64,000 bases of DNA from 66-474 sp963771735 (lineage in GTDB: Bacteria; Pseudomonadota; Gammaproteobacteria; Xanthomonadales; Rhodanobacteraceae), in contig CAVYUN010000002.1 of assembly GCA_963771735.1 (NCBI GenBank), forward strand, positions 372,001 to 436,000, in the 5' to 3' direction. A program made the position numbers and the translations under genes. The notes below the pieces were generated by a model, which saw only the letters and a list, made by a program, of their open reading frames with translations, searched no databases and was not told the DNA's origin. The stretch's first letter is position 1, and every line of letters begins with the position of its first letter. Shown piece after piece: positions 21,422 to 30,390 of the stretch.

Positions 21422-22684
21422 TCAGGGTCCAGCTTGCCTGTTCCGACGCAAGGCATAGCGATTTTCGACATGCCCCGCGCGTCGCGCACCGTAGTAGATG
21501 CCCCCATTGCGCTCAATGGCAACGGGTTTTTCACGTGGGCTGCGACGATCATAGGGGTACGCCGCATGCGTCGTGTAGTGCGACACGATGCTCCGCCGGG
21601 TCAAGGACGGGTCATTGCGCGGCATACCGCCGTGCACGAGTGCCGAGTGCCAGATCAGCAGGTCACCCTTGCGTGGCGTGAAGATCAGACGCTCCAACCC
21701 GAGTTCGCGGCAGGTCGCTCCCAGATACTTTTCGAACGCACGCACGTGAGGACCGTTGCCCTCTGCCAACACCGAACCATCGTCGAACACGTACTTTGGC
21801 ACCACGCGATGCGAGCCGTCCCAGTAAAACAGTGGACCGGCATCCACGTGCGCATCCTCCAGCGCCACCCATGCGCCCATCAGGCAAGCAGGTCGCAGCG
21901 AGTGGACGAACGCAAAATCCTGGTGGTCAGCCTGCTGGGTTCCGTTCTCGAACAGCAACGTCTGCATCGCAGCGATTTTCTCGTCGAAGCATAGTTCAGC
22001 GAATCGCAGGACCGCAGGCAACATCATGATTTCCGCCGCCGCCTCAGAGGCATTGTGGAAATCCAGATAGCGCACCGACGTATTCCTGAACCCGGCCCGG
22101 TTCGCCATTTCCCGCATCGGCACGGGAAGCGTGAGTTCCTGGCTGAGTACCAATTGCGGCGGCAGATCATGCCAAGCAGTTTCGACGTCCTCCAGCAAAT
22201 AATCGATCAGCGCATGGGGCACCGCCTGCTCCAACTTCAGCCAGCCGTGCTGACGAAAGAAGCGGAGGTTCGCCTCGTCGGTATCGTCGATCGCGCCGGC
22301 ATGCTTCAACGCATCCAGTCTGGACTCGAAGATGGCATCGTCTGCATCGATCCAGGCGCCGCGGCGTTCGAATTCAGCCGCCGTGAGCTTCGGCACGATC
22401 TGTATCGCATCGCTCGCCGCCACCGCGCGCCCATCCGTAGCACGCACCTCGATCCGGTGATGACGTCCATCGCGCTGGGCGTCAGGCATCTCGATACAAA
22501 AGGCAAGTCGTCCATCACGCAGACCCGCCTGTTCGAGGTCCGCTCGATAGCCATCAGCCATGCCGCGACCACCGAGGTGCCCATCGATGAATACCTCGAC
22601 CGCGATAGGCATGGGTACCTTGGTGTCCATCGCCCATCCGTAACAGTAGCCGTTGTGCACCGCATCGATCGATCCCTTCAACAT
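21422..22684 (-). CDS. Phytanoyl-CoA dioxygenase-family protein with N-terminal GWAxD beta-domain
   Basis: Residues 3-70 form a small domain with the pattern GSIDAVHNGYCYGWAMD, then VEVFIDGHL, YRADLEQAGLRDG and LAFCIEMP. This pattern recurs in multidomain glycosyltransferases and other polysaccharide-cluster proteins and is probably a beta-sandwich module. Residues 130-420 match PhyH-type Fe(II)/2-oxoglutarate oxygenases: the facial triad is H254-x-D256 (ADHQDF) and H351 (ALVHGGMPR), with RRSIVSHY giving a candidate 2-oxoglutarate arginine. I chose the ATG at 22684, which has TTGAGGA eight bases upstream; ATGs at 22720 and a codon at 22753 lack this. Likely role: hydroxylation or oxidation of a sugar or lipid in the polysaccharide pathway. 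Substrate unknown. Confidence 0.8.
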   Translation of the reverse strand: MLKGSIDAVHNGYCYGWAMDTKVPMPIAVEVFIDGHLGGRGMADGYRADLEQAGLRDGRLAFCIEMPDAQRDGRHHRIEVRATDGRAVAASDAIQIVPKLTAAEFERRGAWIDADDAIFESRLDALKHAGAIDDTDEANLRFFRQHGWLKLEQAVPHALIDYLLEDVETAWHDLPPQLVLSQELTLPVPMREMANRAGFRNTSVRYLDFHNASEAAAEIMMLPAVLRFAELCFDEKIAAMQTLLFENGTQQADHQDFAFVHSLRPACLMGAWVALEDAHVDAGPLFYWDGSHRVVPKYVFDDGSVLAEGNGPHVRAFEKYLGATCRELGLERLIFTPRKGDLLIWHSALVHGGMPRNDPSLTRRSIVSHYTTHAAYPYDRRSPREKPVAIERNGGIYYGARRAGHVENRYALRRNRQAGP

Positions 22685-22694
22685 CTCAACATCC

Positions 22695-22904
22695 TCAACT
22701 GAAATAGATCCTCGCGACATCAAACCGGCCAAACAGAACTGCTCCTCGGCCACGGATTTCCACGAGGCGTGGCGTCACCGCAATCGCACGTGCCTCATGC
22801 TGGTTCATGCGGTGCATACTCAGCACGGCGCTTGCGTCAACCTGTATGCAAATCTCGATCAACGTGTAACTGCCGCGCCAGTCCAGCCTCGCGGTATGAC
22901 CCAT
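22695..22904 (-). CDS. Short hypothetical reading frame between PhyH-like and sulfotransferase-like genes
   Basis: The 22685-23062 gap holds one plausible small frame ending in FGRFDVARIYFS just before the PhyH-like gene. It may begin at the ATG at 22904, or a few codons earlier after AAGGAG, where an in-frame TAG blocks extension. The composition (alternating hydrophobic, CIQVDASAVLSMH) suggests a beta-strand fragment. The upstream part in another frame (MPNILERCCACAAW, on 22915-23031) could be the missing N-terminus if there is a frameshift. No family recognised. Confidence 0.3.
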   Translation of the reverse strand: MGHTARLDWRGSYTLIEICIQVDASAVLSMHRMNQHEARAIAVTPRLVEIRGRGAVLFGRFDVARIYFS

Positions 22905-23062
22905 CTCGGAAACGGCCAGCGTCTCCTTCTACCAACCGGAACATTCGCTGTGGCCTGCAACCGTCATCGGTTCGTTCCACCATCCACGCAGCGCAGGCAC
23001 AACACCGCTCAAGTATATTCGGCATGCCGTTCTTGCTGTGAAGGGATGTGACGGGTTCTGCA

Positions 23063-24373
23063 TCAACCTGAGTCGGGCTGGGCCTGATCCCGCCGTGCCT
23101 CAAGGCTTGCCATGTCCTGGAGACAATTGCGCAGGTTGGCTTCGACCGCTTCGGCCCGCATTCGCTGCGCCTCCCCCGCCTGCCGAAGGGCAGCGGCCTC
23201 ATGTCCTTGCCGAGCGACTTGATTCTCAAGATCCCGCACCTGATTCCTCAATGATTCCATGGTGTCGCGCAGATCGACGATCCGCACCGCATCCTGCTCG
23301 ATCACTTCGCGAGCGCCCGACGTATACGTCATGAATGACTTATGGGCACCCCACGTGGCCGTCACGAGATCATGCGCAAACTCGCGCTCGTCGCCGGAGG
23401 CGTCGATCTCTGACAGGCACCGCTCCAGCAATTCTTTGATCATCTTGCGGCAGTCCATTGGCGACTGGATGATCCGCTTTGGATAGTCGACTCGTTGTTC
23501 GAAGTTTCCGAGGCTCATGTTCACATCGAGCAACCGGGACAGCGCCGCTTCGGTTTCCACACGACGCACCGGGTTGCCCAGACTCGTGACATCCACCACC
23601 ACATCGCAATGTCGCCTGGTGATCAACAAGAGGTAAATTCGCGACACGATGTAACAGCAGAACACGGCATCCGAATTCGCATCCCGTGCCCAGCTCTCGA
23701 AGCTTTCCTGGTCGCGAGCCTCGAACATCGACATCAAGTAAGAGAAAAACCTGTCTTGTCGTCCAAAATTCAGTTGATTGAACAGCATGCGCAGGAAATA
23801 GTCATTTCCCGAGCGCAGCTGGCCACATACCGAATTCCACTGCTCGAAAAGGTTGCGCACCAGCAGGATATGCGCACCAGCGAAAGCCATGCGCAAGCCG
23901 GCCGCACGACCGAGCAGGCGCGTGCACGTGATGACGGGCACGCGCCTGGATGCTCTGGCACTCTGCACAAGCCGCGCAAGATAGGCTTCCACGTCATGAT
24001 CAAGCGGACCTTCGATGCCCGCACGTCCGATGAACCGGCTGCCCAACGGGCTTTCAGTAGGAAAGCCGGCTATGCCCGGCGTGGTCCCCAGCAGAGACGC
24101 AAATTCCGTCAGATATGGACCGCTGTCAGGGTGATGTGAACGCCAGTTGTCGGGGCCAACGGCCGGTATGTCCGCTAAAGACAAGTAATCCAACTGCTCG
24201 TTGAATACCTCGTAATAGCAACAGAATTCAGGATGCTCGCGCAGCCGCGACCAGAACCACGTACTCGCCGCGCGGAAGCAAGAATAGACGAAGACCACCT
24301 TCCCGTCCGCCATGAGATCGTCACCCACAATCGATGTCCCGACCAAGCCAGTCCTGTCCGCGTTCGCCCGCAT
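23063..24373 (-). CDS. Sulfotransferase-like protein with C-terminal coiled coil
   Basis: This protein has about 436 residues. Near its start VVFVYSCFRAASTWFWSRL looks like the PAPS-binding P-loop of sulfotransferases (S-x-x-R-x-x-S-T-W), followed by HPEFCCYYEVFNE. A later segment, GAHILLVRNLFEQWNSVC, fits the 3'-phosphate-binding motif (L-V-R-N/D-P-x-x-x-x-S). Residues from about 355 to 430 form a heptad-rich coiled coil (RDTMESLRNQVRDLENQVA, then alanine/glutamate-rich). The ATG at 24373 is the likely start; a second in-frame ATG at 24313 is possible. It lies 22 bases after the glycosyltransferase gene, in the same operon. Inferred role: sulfation of the exported glycan, tethered by the coiled coil. 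Confidence 0.65.
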   Translation of the reverse strand: MRANADRTGLVGTSIVGDDLMADGKVVFVYSCFRAASTWFWSRLREHPEFCCYYEVFNEQLDYLSLADIPAVGPDNWRSHHPDSGPYLTEFASLLGTTPGIAGFPTESPLGSRFIGRAGIEGPLDHDVEAYLARLVQSARASRRVPVITCTRLLGRAAGLRMAFAGAHILLVRNLFEQWNSVCGQLRSGNDYFLRMLFNQLNFGRQDRFFSYLMSMFEARDQESFESWARDANSDAVFCCYIVSRIYLLLITRRHCDVVVDVTSLGNPVRRVETEAALSRLLDVNMSLGNFEQRVDYPKRIIQSPMDCRKMIKELLERCLSEIDASGDEREFAHDLVTATWGAHKSFMTYTSGAREVIEQDAVRIVDLRDTMESLRNQVRDLENQVARQGHEAAALRQAGEAQRMRAEAVEANLRNCLQDMASLEARRDQAQPDSG

Positions 24374-24395
24374 CAAGTGCAATGGGAGGAGACAT

Positions 24396-26999
24396 TCAGC
24401 CTGCCCGCCTCCGCAAGACCGCTTCGCGCCCTTGGCGTCCCTGTTCCTGCGTTGCCGTCAGGCGTAACGTTACAGCGGCCGCACATGCCGCGCGCGAATT
24501 GCTGCGGCGAATACTTTGTGCCGCAACAGCGCCGATCCGACATGCCAATTCGCGATCATCGAACACCTGCCGCATCAGCGTCGCCATGTGGTCGACGTCG
24601 GGGTCGGCCCAATGTTGGCCCTGCCAGAATGGATAATCCCCCTCGCGCAGCGGCACCATGCGGTAATCCACAAGCAGGCTGTTGTAGCGGTCCATGAAAT
24701 CGAGGTTGCCGGAATAACCGGTCGCAATCACCGGTTTGCCAAGATACATGCACTCAGCCATCCCCAGTCCGAAGCCTTCGGCACGGTGCGGCGAGATGTA
24801 GCAATCCACGGCGTTCTGCAGCCCGAACATTTCTGCGCGCGAGAGGAACCCATCGCGTACTTCCATGCGTGGATCATCGGCGACCATACGTTGCAGCGCC
24901 ACCAGTTGCTCTGGGTGCCGTTCGCCATTGATCGACTTCACCAGCAGCCGCACATGGGGAGACCCGTCGGCGAATGCTTTGCGGAATGCCGCAATCGCAG
25001 CCTCGGGATTTTTGCGTGCCGTGAAGCTGTTGAAGTCGTAGCTGTAGAGGAACACAAACTCGTCATCCGGCAAGCCGAAATAACCACGGCCCATGCCCTG
25101 TGGGGCAGAAAACTCGATGGCCTTGGGCATGCGCAGCACGGACTTGTCCGTGCAAGCTGCAATCGTCTTGCGGACATACTCGGTAGGCGCCCATACCTCG
25201 TCAACCAGATCGAATGCGCCTTGCCACGCCGCAGGAAATTTTTCAAGTTCCCATAACCAGAACCCGACGTTGAGTCGACCGGCGAACGTCTCGCGACCCA
25301 ATACGTCGCGCGCAATCTGCATCTGGTCGGCATTGATGAAAAACACATTGTGGCCGTAGTGCAGCGTCTCGGAAAACCACCTCTCCATCGAGCGGTCTTC
25401 CTGGCGACTCGCGGCGCCGACATCGAAGTTGTAAATCAGGAACGGGTACTCGACGCGTTCCAGCGCTCGCGCATAAGAGCGCACGTTTTCCGCGATGCCG
25501 AATTCACCGCGGGCGTAGCCCAGCAGGTTGACCCCTGGCAGCTCCCGCGCTCCGGTTTGCTGCGTGGTATCGCGCCGTTGCCGCCGCTCTGCCGAAACCA
25601 GCGGCATGGGCGGCATCGGTACGCCGCTGGCGTCGTGAAGACGATGACGCAACCACATCCGCCACGAGAACGGTACCCGTGCATAAAGTTGCGCGAGCCT
25701 ACTGCGTCGCTTGGCCCAATTGAACAAGCGCAGCATCGCACGGCCACCGCGCGAGCCAGGCCTGACGGGCTTGAAACGCTCGCGCACAGGTTGGATATAG
25801 GCGTCATCCAGCCCCATTTCGCGTGTCGCCGAAGCCAGGTACCACTCGATGAAACCCGCCCGACCGGCATCGGTACGCAGGCTGAAGGCAGCCTGCAGAT
25901 CCTCGCGCATCTGCCACACCGTGTACATCACATGGCTGATCGGCAACGTCGGCATATCCACCAGCTCGGGACACGCCGCATTGAAACATGCGCGATCCAT
26001 ATGCCGTGGATGCGAAACGGGCTGGTCGCGACCTATGTCAAAGTGTCGACGATAGGTATTCCGCAACGGCTTGCTGATGGCGGCCCCATCGGCGAAGCGA
26101 CCATACGCATACGGCTTGGAGGCATGCATTGGGTGCTCGTTGTCGTGCAACTTGCCCAGGTACTCTTCATACAGCGGGCGCAATCCGCCAATGCGTTCCA
26201 GGTCGAACCGGTTCTGGTGCTTGGAATAGATTTCAGGTCGGGCAAGATCGATGCCGGAAAAATGGGCAAACACCAATGGCATACCGTTGACGCTGTAGTC
26301 ACCATCTGCAGCTCGGGTGACGTGTCGGTTAGCGAGATTCCAATACGCAACGTTGTACCCATCATCACGCAGGATCGACACGTCCGGGAACAGCGCCGGG
26401 GCCATGTCCATCCATTTCTGGTCGGTGAACAACCCGGCTTCGAGATCGACGAAACAGTCGAACTCCAGTTTGCGCGACCACCAATCGATCAGCCGTGCGC
26501 TGTCGGGATGGGCCGCATTGATTGCGACGAATCCGCAATTGTAGACCCCCGTGCGCATCAACGAGAGCTCGGTCGGGAATTTGCCGTCATCCTCAAGTGG
26601 ACGATTGAGGTGTGGCGTCAATACGGCCAGCGCACCCCGCACGAATGCCTGCTCGACTTCTTTCAGGCTGCGCAACACGAGAATGTCGGGATCGAGGTAA
26701 ACGAGGCCCGCACCGGGGTACCGCTCTCGCAGCCACGCAAACATGTACGGCTTGACCGCAGTGTTCAGCTCCATGATGTCGTAGCGAAACACGAACGCGT
26801 CGAAGTGGGGCAACGTCAGCTGATCGATGGTCACCGTTTCGAACAAATCAGTATCCAGCGCGGGATCGTCCGCGCGCGTATCGGCCAGGCACAAATAGCG
26901 CGGAGCGTCCGGATATTGCTGCGCCAGCGACTGCATCAGTGTCAGCGCATAGGCCAGATAGTTGCGCGAAACGATGGTGAAAAAGACTGGCTCGGTCAT
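24396..26999 (-). CDS. Two-domain glycosyltransferase (GT-A domain plus GT4 domain)
   Basis: This 867-residue protein joins two enzymes. Residues 1-330 are a GT-A domain that starts PVFFTIVSRNYLAYALTLMQ and has a metal-binding D-x-D in LVYLDPDILVLRSL; it resembles GT8-like or nucleotide-diphospho-sugar transferases. A linker (ISHVMYTVWQMREDLQAAF) follows. From about 470 a GT4/GT-B domain begins with GVNLLGYARGEFGIAENVRS, continues with FLYSYDFNSFTARKNPEAAI and ends with the donor-site pattern SPHRAEGFGLGMAECMYLGK (E-x7-E type). It overlaps the stop of the WbdD-like gene by four bases (ATGA), so expression is coupled. Such bifunctional enzymes build repeat units in ABC-exported O-antigens. The C-terminal 40 residues are less typical of the family. 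Confidence 0.88.
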   Translation of the reverse strand: MTEPVFFTIVSRNYLAYALTLMQSLAQQYPDAPRYLCLADTRADDPALDTDLFETVTIDQLTLPHFDAFVFRYDIMELNTAVKPYMFAWLRERYPGAGLVYLDPDILVLRSLKEVEQAFVRGALAVLTPHLNRPLEDDGKFPTELSLMRTGVYNCGFVAINAAHPDSARLIDWWSRKLEFDCFVDLEAGLFTDQKWMDMAPALFPDVSILRDDGYNVAYWNLANRHVTRAADGDYSVNGMPLVFAHFSGIDLARPEIYSKHQNRFDLERIGGLRPLYEEYLGKLHDNEHPMHASKPYAYGRFADGAAISKPLRNTYRRHFDIGRDQPVSHPRHMDRACFNAACPELVDMPTLPISHVMYTVWQMREDLQAAFSLRTDAGRAGFIEWYLASATREMGLDDAYIQPVRERFKPVRPGSRGGRAMLRLFNWAKRRSRLAQLYARVPFSWRMWLRHRLHDASGVPMPPMPLVSAERRQRRDTTQQTGARELPGVNLLGYARGEFGIAENVRSYARALERVEYPFLIYNFDVGAASRQEDRSMERWFSETLHYGHNVFFINADQMQIARDVLGRETFAGRLNVGFWLWELEKFPAAWQGAFDLVDEVWAPTEYVRKTIAACTDKSVLRMPKAIEFSAPQGMGRGYFGLPDDEFVFLYSYDFNSFTARKNPEAAIAAFRKAFADGSPHVRLLVKSINGERHPEQLVALQRMVADDPRMEVRDGFLSRAEMFGLQNAVDCYISPHRAEGFGLGMAECMYLGKPVIATGYSGNLDFMDRYNSLLVDYRMVPLREGDYPFWQGQHWADPDVDHMATLMRQVFDDRELACRIGAVAAQSIRRSNSRAACAAAVTLRLTATQEQGRQGREAVLRRRAG

Positions 27000-28972
27000 T
27001 CCGATTCCTTCGGATTATCAGGTTCATGCGGCCACAGGAACTTGAGCAACCGGAAACGCCTCTGCATGCGCGAATGTTCCAACCGCACTGTGTCGAGTTG
27101 CCGCTTCAACGCCTCTCGCACCTGCTGTGCATCCGCCGACTCGCGCGCAATGCGGTCCTCCAGCGAGCTCGCGTACGCCTGTGATTGTCCCAATGCATCC
27201 CGCAACGAATCGACATATTCCCGCGACTTGTCCAGTGACTGTCTGAGCGAATCGGAATAGTCGGTCGCGGCGCGCCGGGCCGCTTCCATCGCTTCACGCT
27301 CCGTGCGCACATCGGCAGATTCACGATCTAGCCTGGTTTCCAGCGACGTTGCATACGTTTGAGATTGCTCCAGTGCGTTCTTGAGCGAATCGGCATACAT
27401 CACGTGCTGTCGCTCGGCAACCTGCAGCGCCTGTTCCAGTTCACGCACGCGAGCACGCAGGCTGCTCACCTCCGCGAGCTCGGAAGCATGTGTGCGCTCG
27501 GCAGACGAAAGGGCGCGTTCCATAGCCTCGTCGTGCTCGCGCAGGCGCTGGAAGGCATCGCAATGCTCCTGCGTTGCGGACGACAGCAGGTCTTCATCCA
27601 AATTCAGCCCCGTGCCTGCCGCGGCCTTTCGACTCGTCGCGCCGTCCAGGGAAGATTGCAGTATTCGCAGCGCTTCGTCGTAGCGGAATGCAGATTGAGT
27701 CGCGCCCAGCAGGTAACGAAGCAGCGGCTGCCATAAGGATGGATACGCGTCGACCGGTGGCAATGACACGTAGAAGGGTTGCTCATGACCAACTTTTCCG
27801 CTGGCCACCTCCAGCAGCACTGCGCACAGCGCCAGGCGCTGCAGCGCGGAGGGCGTTCGAACCAGCGCGCCGAAGTCGATGAGCCGCACCTCGCCATCGT
27901 TCAGGAGCACATTCCAGCAACGCAGGTCGGCGTGATAAAAGCCCCGGGATTCAAGATGGGCCAGCTCACCCAGCAAACCGCGCGCCACGGCATCTCGGTC
28001 GACGCCACCAGACGCAATTCGCTCTGACAGCAGTTCGCCAGGCAAAGACTCGCGGACCAGCCAGACCACATCACCATCGTCCGCTTGCGCCAGCACGGCG
28101 GGATAGCGACCGGATTCCCCCTGCAGCGCTTGCAGCGCCGCGGCCTCGGCTGCGAGTTCCGCCCGATTAAAGGCCCCATGGCGGCCGTCACCTCGGAACG
28201 CCTTGATCACGACATCCGCGCCAAGGAAGAACCGTCGTTGCCCCGAGAACGAATCGGATACACCAGCGTGGGAGCGATCGGTCACGCGATCAAAGGCAAA
28301 CCATTGCGTGCCCACCCATGCGAGATGATCGCTGCACGCGTACAGGTTCCGCGGTGCACTGCCCGGCAACCGGACAAATGAAGTCAACCGTCGGCAAAAT
28401 GCATGGGTAGTCAGCTGTCGATCTGCGCACACATGGCATGCGGCTTCCGGGCCGGTCGGCCAACGTTCCTCCGGCGCTTCGCACAACATGACGCGCGAAT
28501 GTGTCCGCAGAGCCGAAAACGCGGCGCGCATTTCCTCTTCTTCCGCGTCTGCAGCGGCAATTGAATCGCCGAATACCAGCACCGCGTCCCATCGCGCATG
28601 TTCCTGCCGATCCAGGAACTCCATGTCGAAAGCCGTACAAATATAGCGCGCAGTCACACCATGGTGTGCGGCGAGCGCATCGCAGAACTTGATGTTCTCC
28701 TCGTGCCGATCCATGCCGACCACTTCTACGGCCCGACCATGCGCAGCCAATGCGCGCGCGATTGCCAAGCTGATATATCCCTGTGCACATTCCACGTCGA
28801 GGATCCGCAGCGTACCCTCGCCTGGCAGTGCCTCAAGCAACGGCAAGATGACATTGAGTCGTTCGTCATGCGCACGCTTCGCGGCATCCGGACCGGCACC
28901 AAGACCCCACGCAGGCTGTCGCGGCTCCGGCAGCGACGCATGAAGTGTGAGCAATTCGGCAACGCCGGTCAT
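26996..28972 (-). CDS. WbdD-like O-antigen chain terminator: methyltransferase-kinase-coiled coil
   Basis: This 658-residue protein has the domain order of WbdD, which caps the polymannose O-antigens O8/O9a of E. coli and sets their length. Residues about 30-210 are a methyltransferase (LRILDVECAQGYISLAIA at 56-73, like the C-A-Q-G motif of WbdD). Residues about 225-440 are a kinase fold with the lysine in VVIKAF (257), the catalytic loop YHADLRCWNVLLN (346-358) and LIDFGAL (364-370). Residues about 465-635 are a long coiled coil, and RRFRLLKFLWPHEP near the end is a basic, aromatic, possibly membrane-binding tail. ATG at 28972 lies five bases after the wzt stop; the longer reading frame to 29011 would overlap wzt. 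Cap chemistry (phosphate, methyl phosphate or other) is not provable from sequence. Confidence 0.85.
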   Translation of the reverse strand: MTGVAELLTLHASLPEPRQPAWGLGAGPDAAKRAHDERLNVILPLLEALPGEGTLRILDVECAQGYISLAIARALAAHGRAVEVVGMDRHEENIKFCDALAAHHGVTARYICTAFDMEFLDRQEHARWDAVLVFGDSIAAADAEEEEMRAAFSALRTHSRVMLCEAPEERWPTGPEAACHVCADRQLTTHAFCRRLTSFVRLPGSAPRNLYACSDHLAWVGTQWFAFDRVTDRSHAGVSDSFSGQRRFFLGADVVIKAFRGDGRHGAFNRAELAAEAAALQALQGESGRYPAVLAQADDGDVVWLVRESLPGELLSERIASGGVDRDAVARGLLGELAHLESRGFYHADLRCWNVLLNDGEVRLIDFGALVRTPSALQRLALCAVLLEVASGKVGHEQPFYVSLPPVDAYPSLWQPLLRYLLGATQSAFRYDEALRILQSSLDGATSRKAAAGTGLNLDEDLLSSATQEHCDAFQRLREHDEAMERALSSAERTHASELAEVSSLRARVRELEQALQVAERQHVMYADSLKNALEQSQTYATSLETRLDRESADVRTEREAMEAARRAATDYSDSLRQSLDKSREYVDSLRDALGQSQAYASSLEDRIARESADAQQVREALKRQLDTVRLEHSRMQRRFRLLKFLWPHEPDNPKESE

Positions 28973-28977
28973 CGACC

Positions 28978-30390
28978 TTACCTCGCCTCGAGGGTGCGCA
29001 CGATCTGGCAATTGGCGCCGATATCGACCAGCCCGAAGTATGGCCCACGCCGTTCAACCTTGACCAGGATCGAATCATAACGTCGATCCAGCGGATTCAG
29101 ATCACCACTGTGATCCTCGGAAACGCCGATGGACAGCAGATAGTCGCCGGAATCGACTTTCGGCCTGAATCTGAAACAACACACCACGACTTCCCCGGCG
29201 GACACCGCTCTATACCGAGCCGACGCACGTACGCCGTGATCGCGAGAATTGCACCCGCTCAACATCTGCCCCTGGATGTTCTTGATGGCGAAACCATACA
29301 CCGGGGTTGCGACGTCGCGCAGGAAGCGAACGCGCATGTAGAGCTCGGCGTCCTCGTCGGCGAACAGGTTGGCCGACTCCACTCGATTTCCGCTGACAAG
29401 CAGGTAATCCATGATTTCGGCGCCACCATTACCCCATCGGTACTCTGCGTCGTGGTAGGCCCTGCGGCCGGAAAATCCGGGGCCGGCCGCACCGTTGATG
29501 AAGGCCGACACTTCCGGCAGCGCATGCGCCGCTGCTCCCTGCTCGGCCTTCAACCCTGCTTCAACAGTCAATGCGTTGCGCTTGGCTTCGGCATTGCTGG
29601 CGGCGATTTGCGACCGTTCCTTGCCGCGCTGCCCGAACAACAGATCAAGATAATGGTTGCAGACTTCGCGTGGCTGCCCGTCTTCGATCAGCCGACCCTG
29701 ATCCAGAAGCAACGCCCGCGTGCAGTGCATCGCCACCTGCTCTGTGGCATGACTGACGAACAAGATGGTGACGCCGCTGTCCTTCATTTCATTGATGCGA
29801 CGGAAGCACTTGGCCTGGAATCTTGCGTCACCGACTGCCAGGGCTTCATCGACTACGAGGATGTCTGGGTTCACGTGGATCGCCGCGGAGAATGCCAAAC
29901 GCACGTACATGCCGCTGGAGTAAGTCTTGACCGGCTGGTCGATCACGTCCCCGAGCTCTGAAAACGCAATCACTTCATCCATGCGAGCCAATGCCTGCTC
30001 TTCGCGAACGCCGATGATCGCGCTGTTGATGAGCACATTCTCGCGACCGGTGAATTCCGGCTTGAAACCGGCACCAAGTTCCAACAGCGCCGCGACGCGC
30101 CCCTGCACGTCGCACACACCCTCGCTGGGCGGAAGCGTGCCGCACAGCAACTGCAGCAGGGTGGTCTTGCCGGAACCGTTGCGACCCAGGATGCCTACCG
30201 TCTCACCGCGCTTGATCTCGAAATCCACACCACGCAGCGCCCAGAATTCTCTGAAGCGCGGGGCGGCTTGCCGTCCGGCCACCCGCATCAGGCGCGGATA
30301 AACCATCTGCTTCAAGCGCTCCGCGGGATTCGCGTAGATCTGGTAGCACTTGCCCAGGGATGTGGCCGTGATGATCGCCTCAGACGACAT
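28978..30390 (-). CDS. wzt: O-antigen ABC transporter ATP-binding protein with C-terminal glycan-binding domain
   Basis: This 470-residue protein is the ATPase of an ABC exporter for undecaprenyl-linked O-antigen. Walker A is GRNGSGKT (69-76), the signature YSSGMYVRLAF (157-167), Walker B ILVVDEAL (177-184) and the switch histidine FVSHA near 211-215. After residue 290 a beta-rich C-terminal domain (ending NCQIVRTLEAR) corresponds to the Wzt-C domain that recognises the capped end of the chain in E. coli O8/O9a. Long Wzt proteins of this kind usually go with a dedicated chain terminator, and the WbdD-like gene directly follows. The ATG at 30390 overlaps the end of wzm by 11 bases, marking coupled translation. 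Confidence 0.95.
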   Translation of the reverse strand: MSSEAIITATSLGKCYQIYANPAERLKQMVYPRLMRVAGRQAAPRFREFWALRGVDFEIKRGETVGILGRNGSGKTTLLQLLCGTLPPSEGVCDVQGRVAALLELGAGFKPEFTGRENVLINSAIIGVREEQALARMDEVIAFSELGDVIDQPVKTYSSGMYVRLAFSAAIHVNPDILVVDEALAVGDARFQAKCFRRINEMKDSGVTILFVSHATEQVAMHCTRALLLDQGRLIEDGQPREVCNHYLDLLFGQRGKERSQIAASNAEAKRNALTVEAGLKAEQGAAAHALPEVSAFINGAAGPGFSGRRAYHDAEYRWGNGGAEIMDYLLVSGNRVESANLFADEDAELYMRVRFLRDVATPVYGFAIKNIQGQMLSGCNSRDHGVRASARYRAVSAGEVVVCCFRFRPKVDSGDYLLSIGVSEDHSGDLNPLDRRYDSILVKVERRGPYFGLVDIGANCQIVRTLEAR

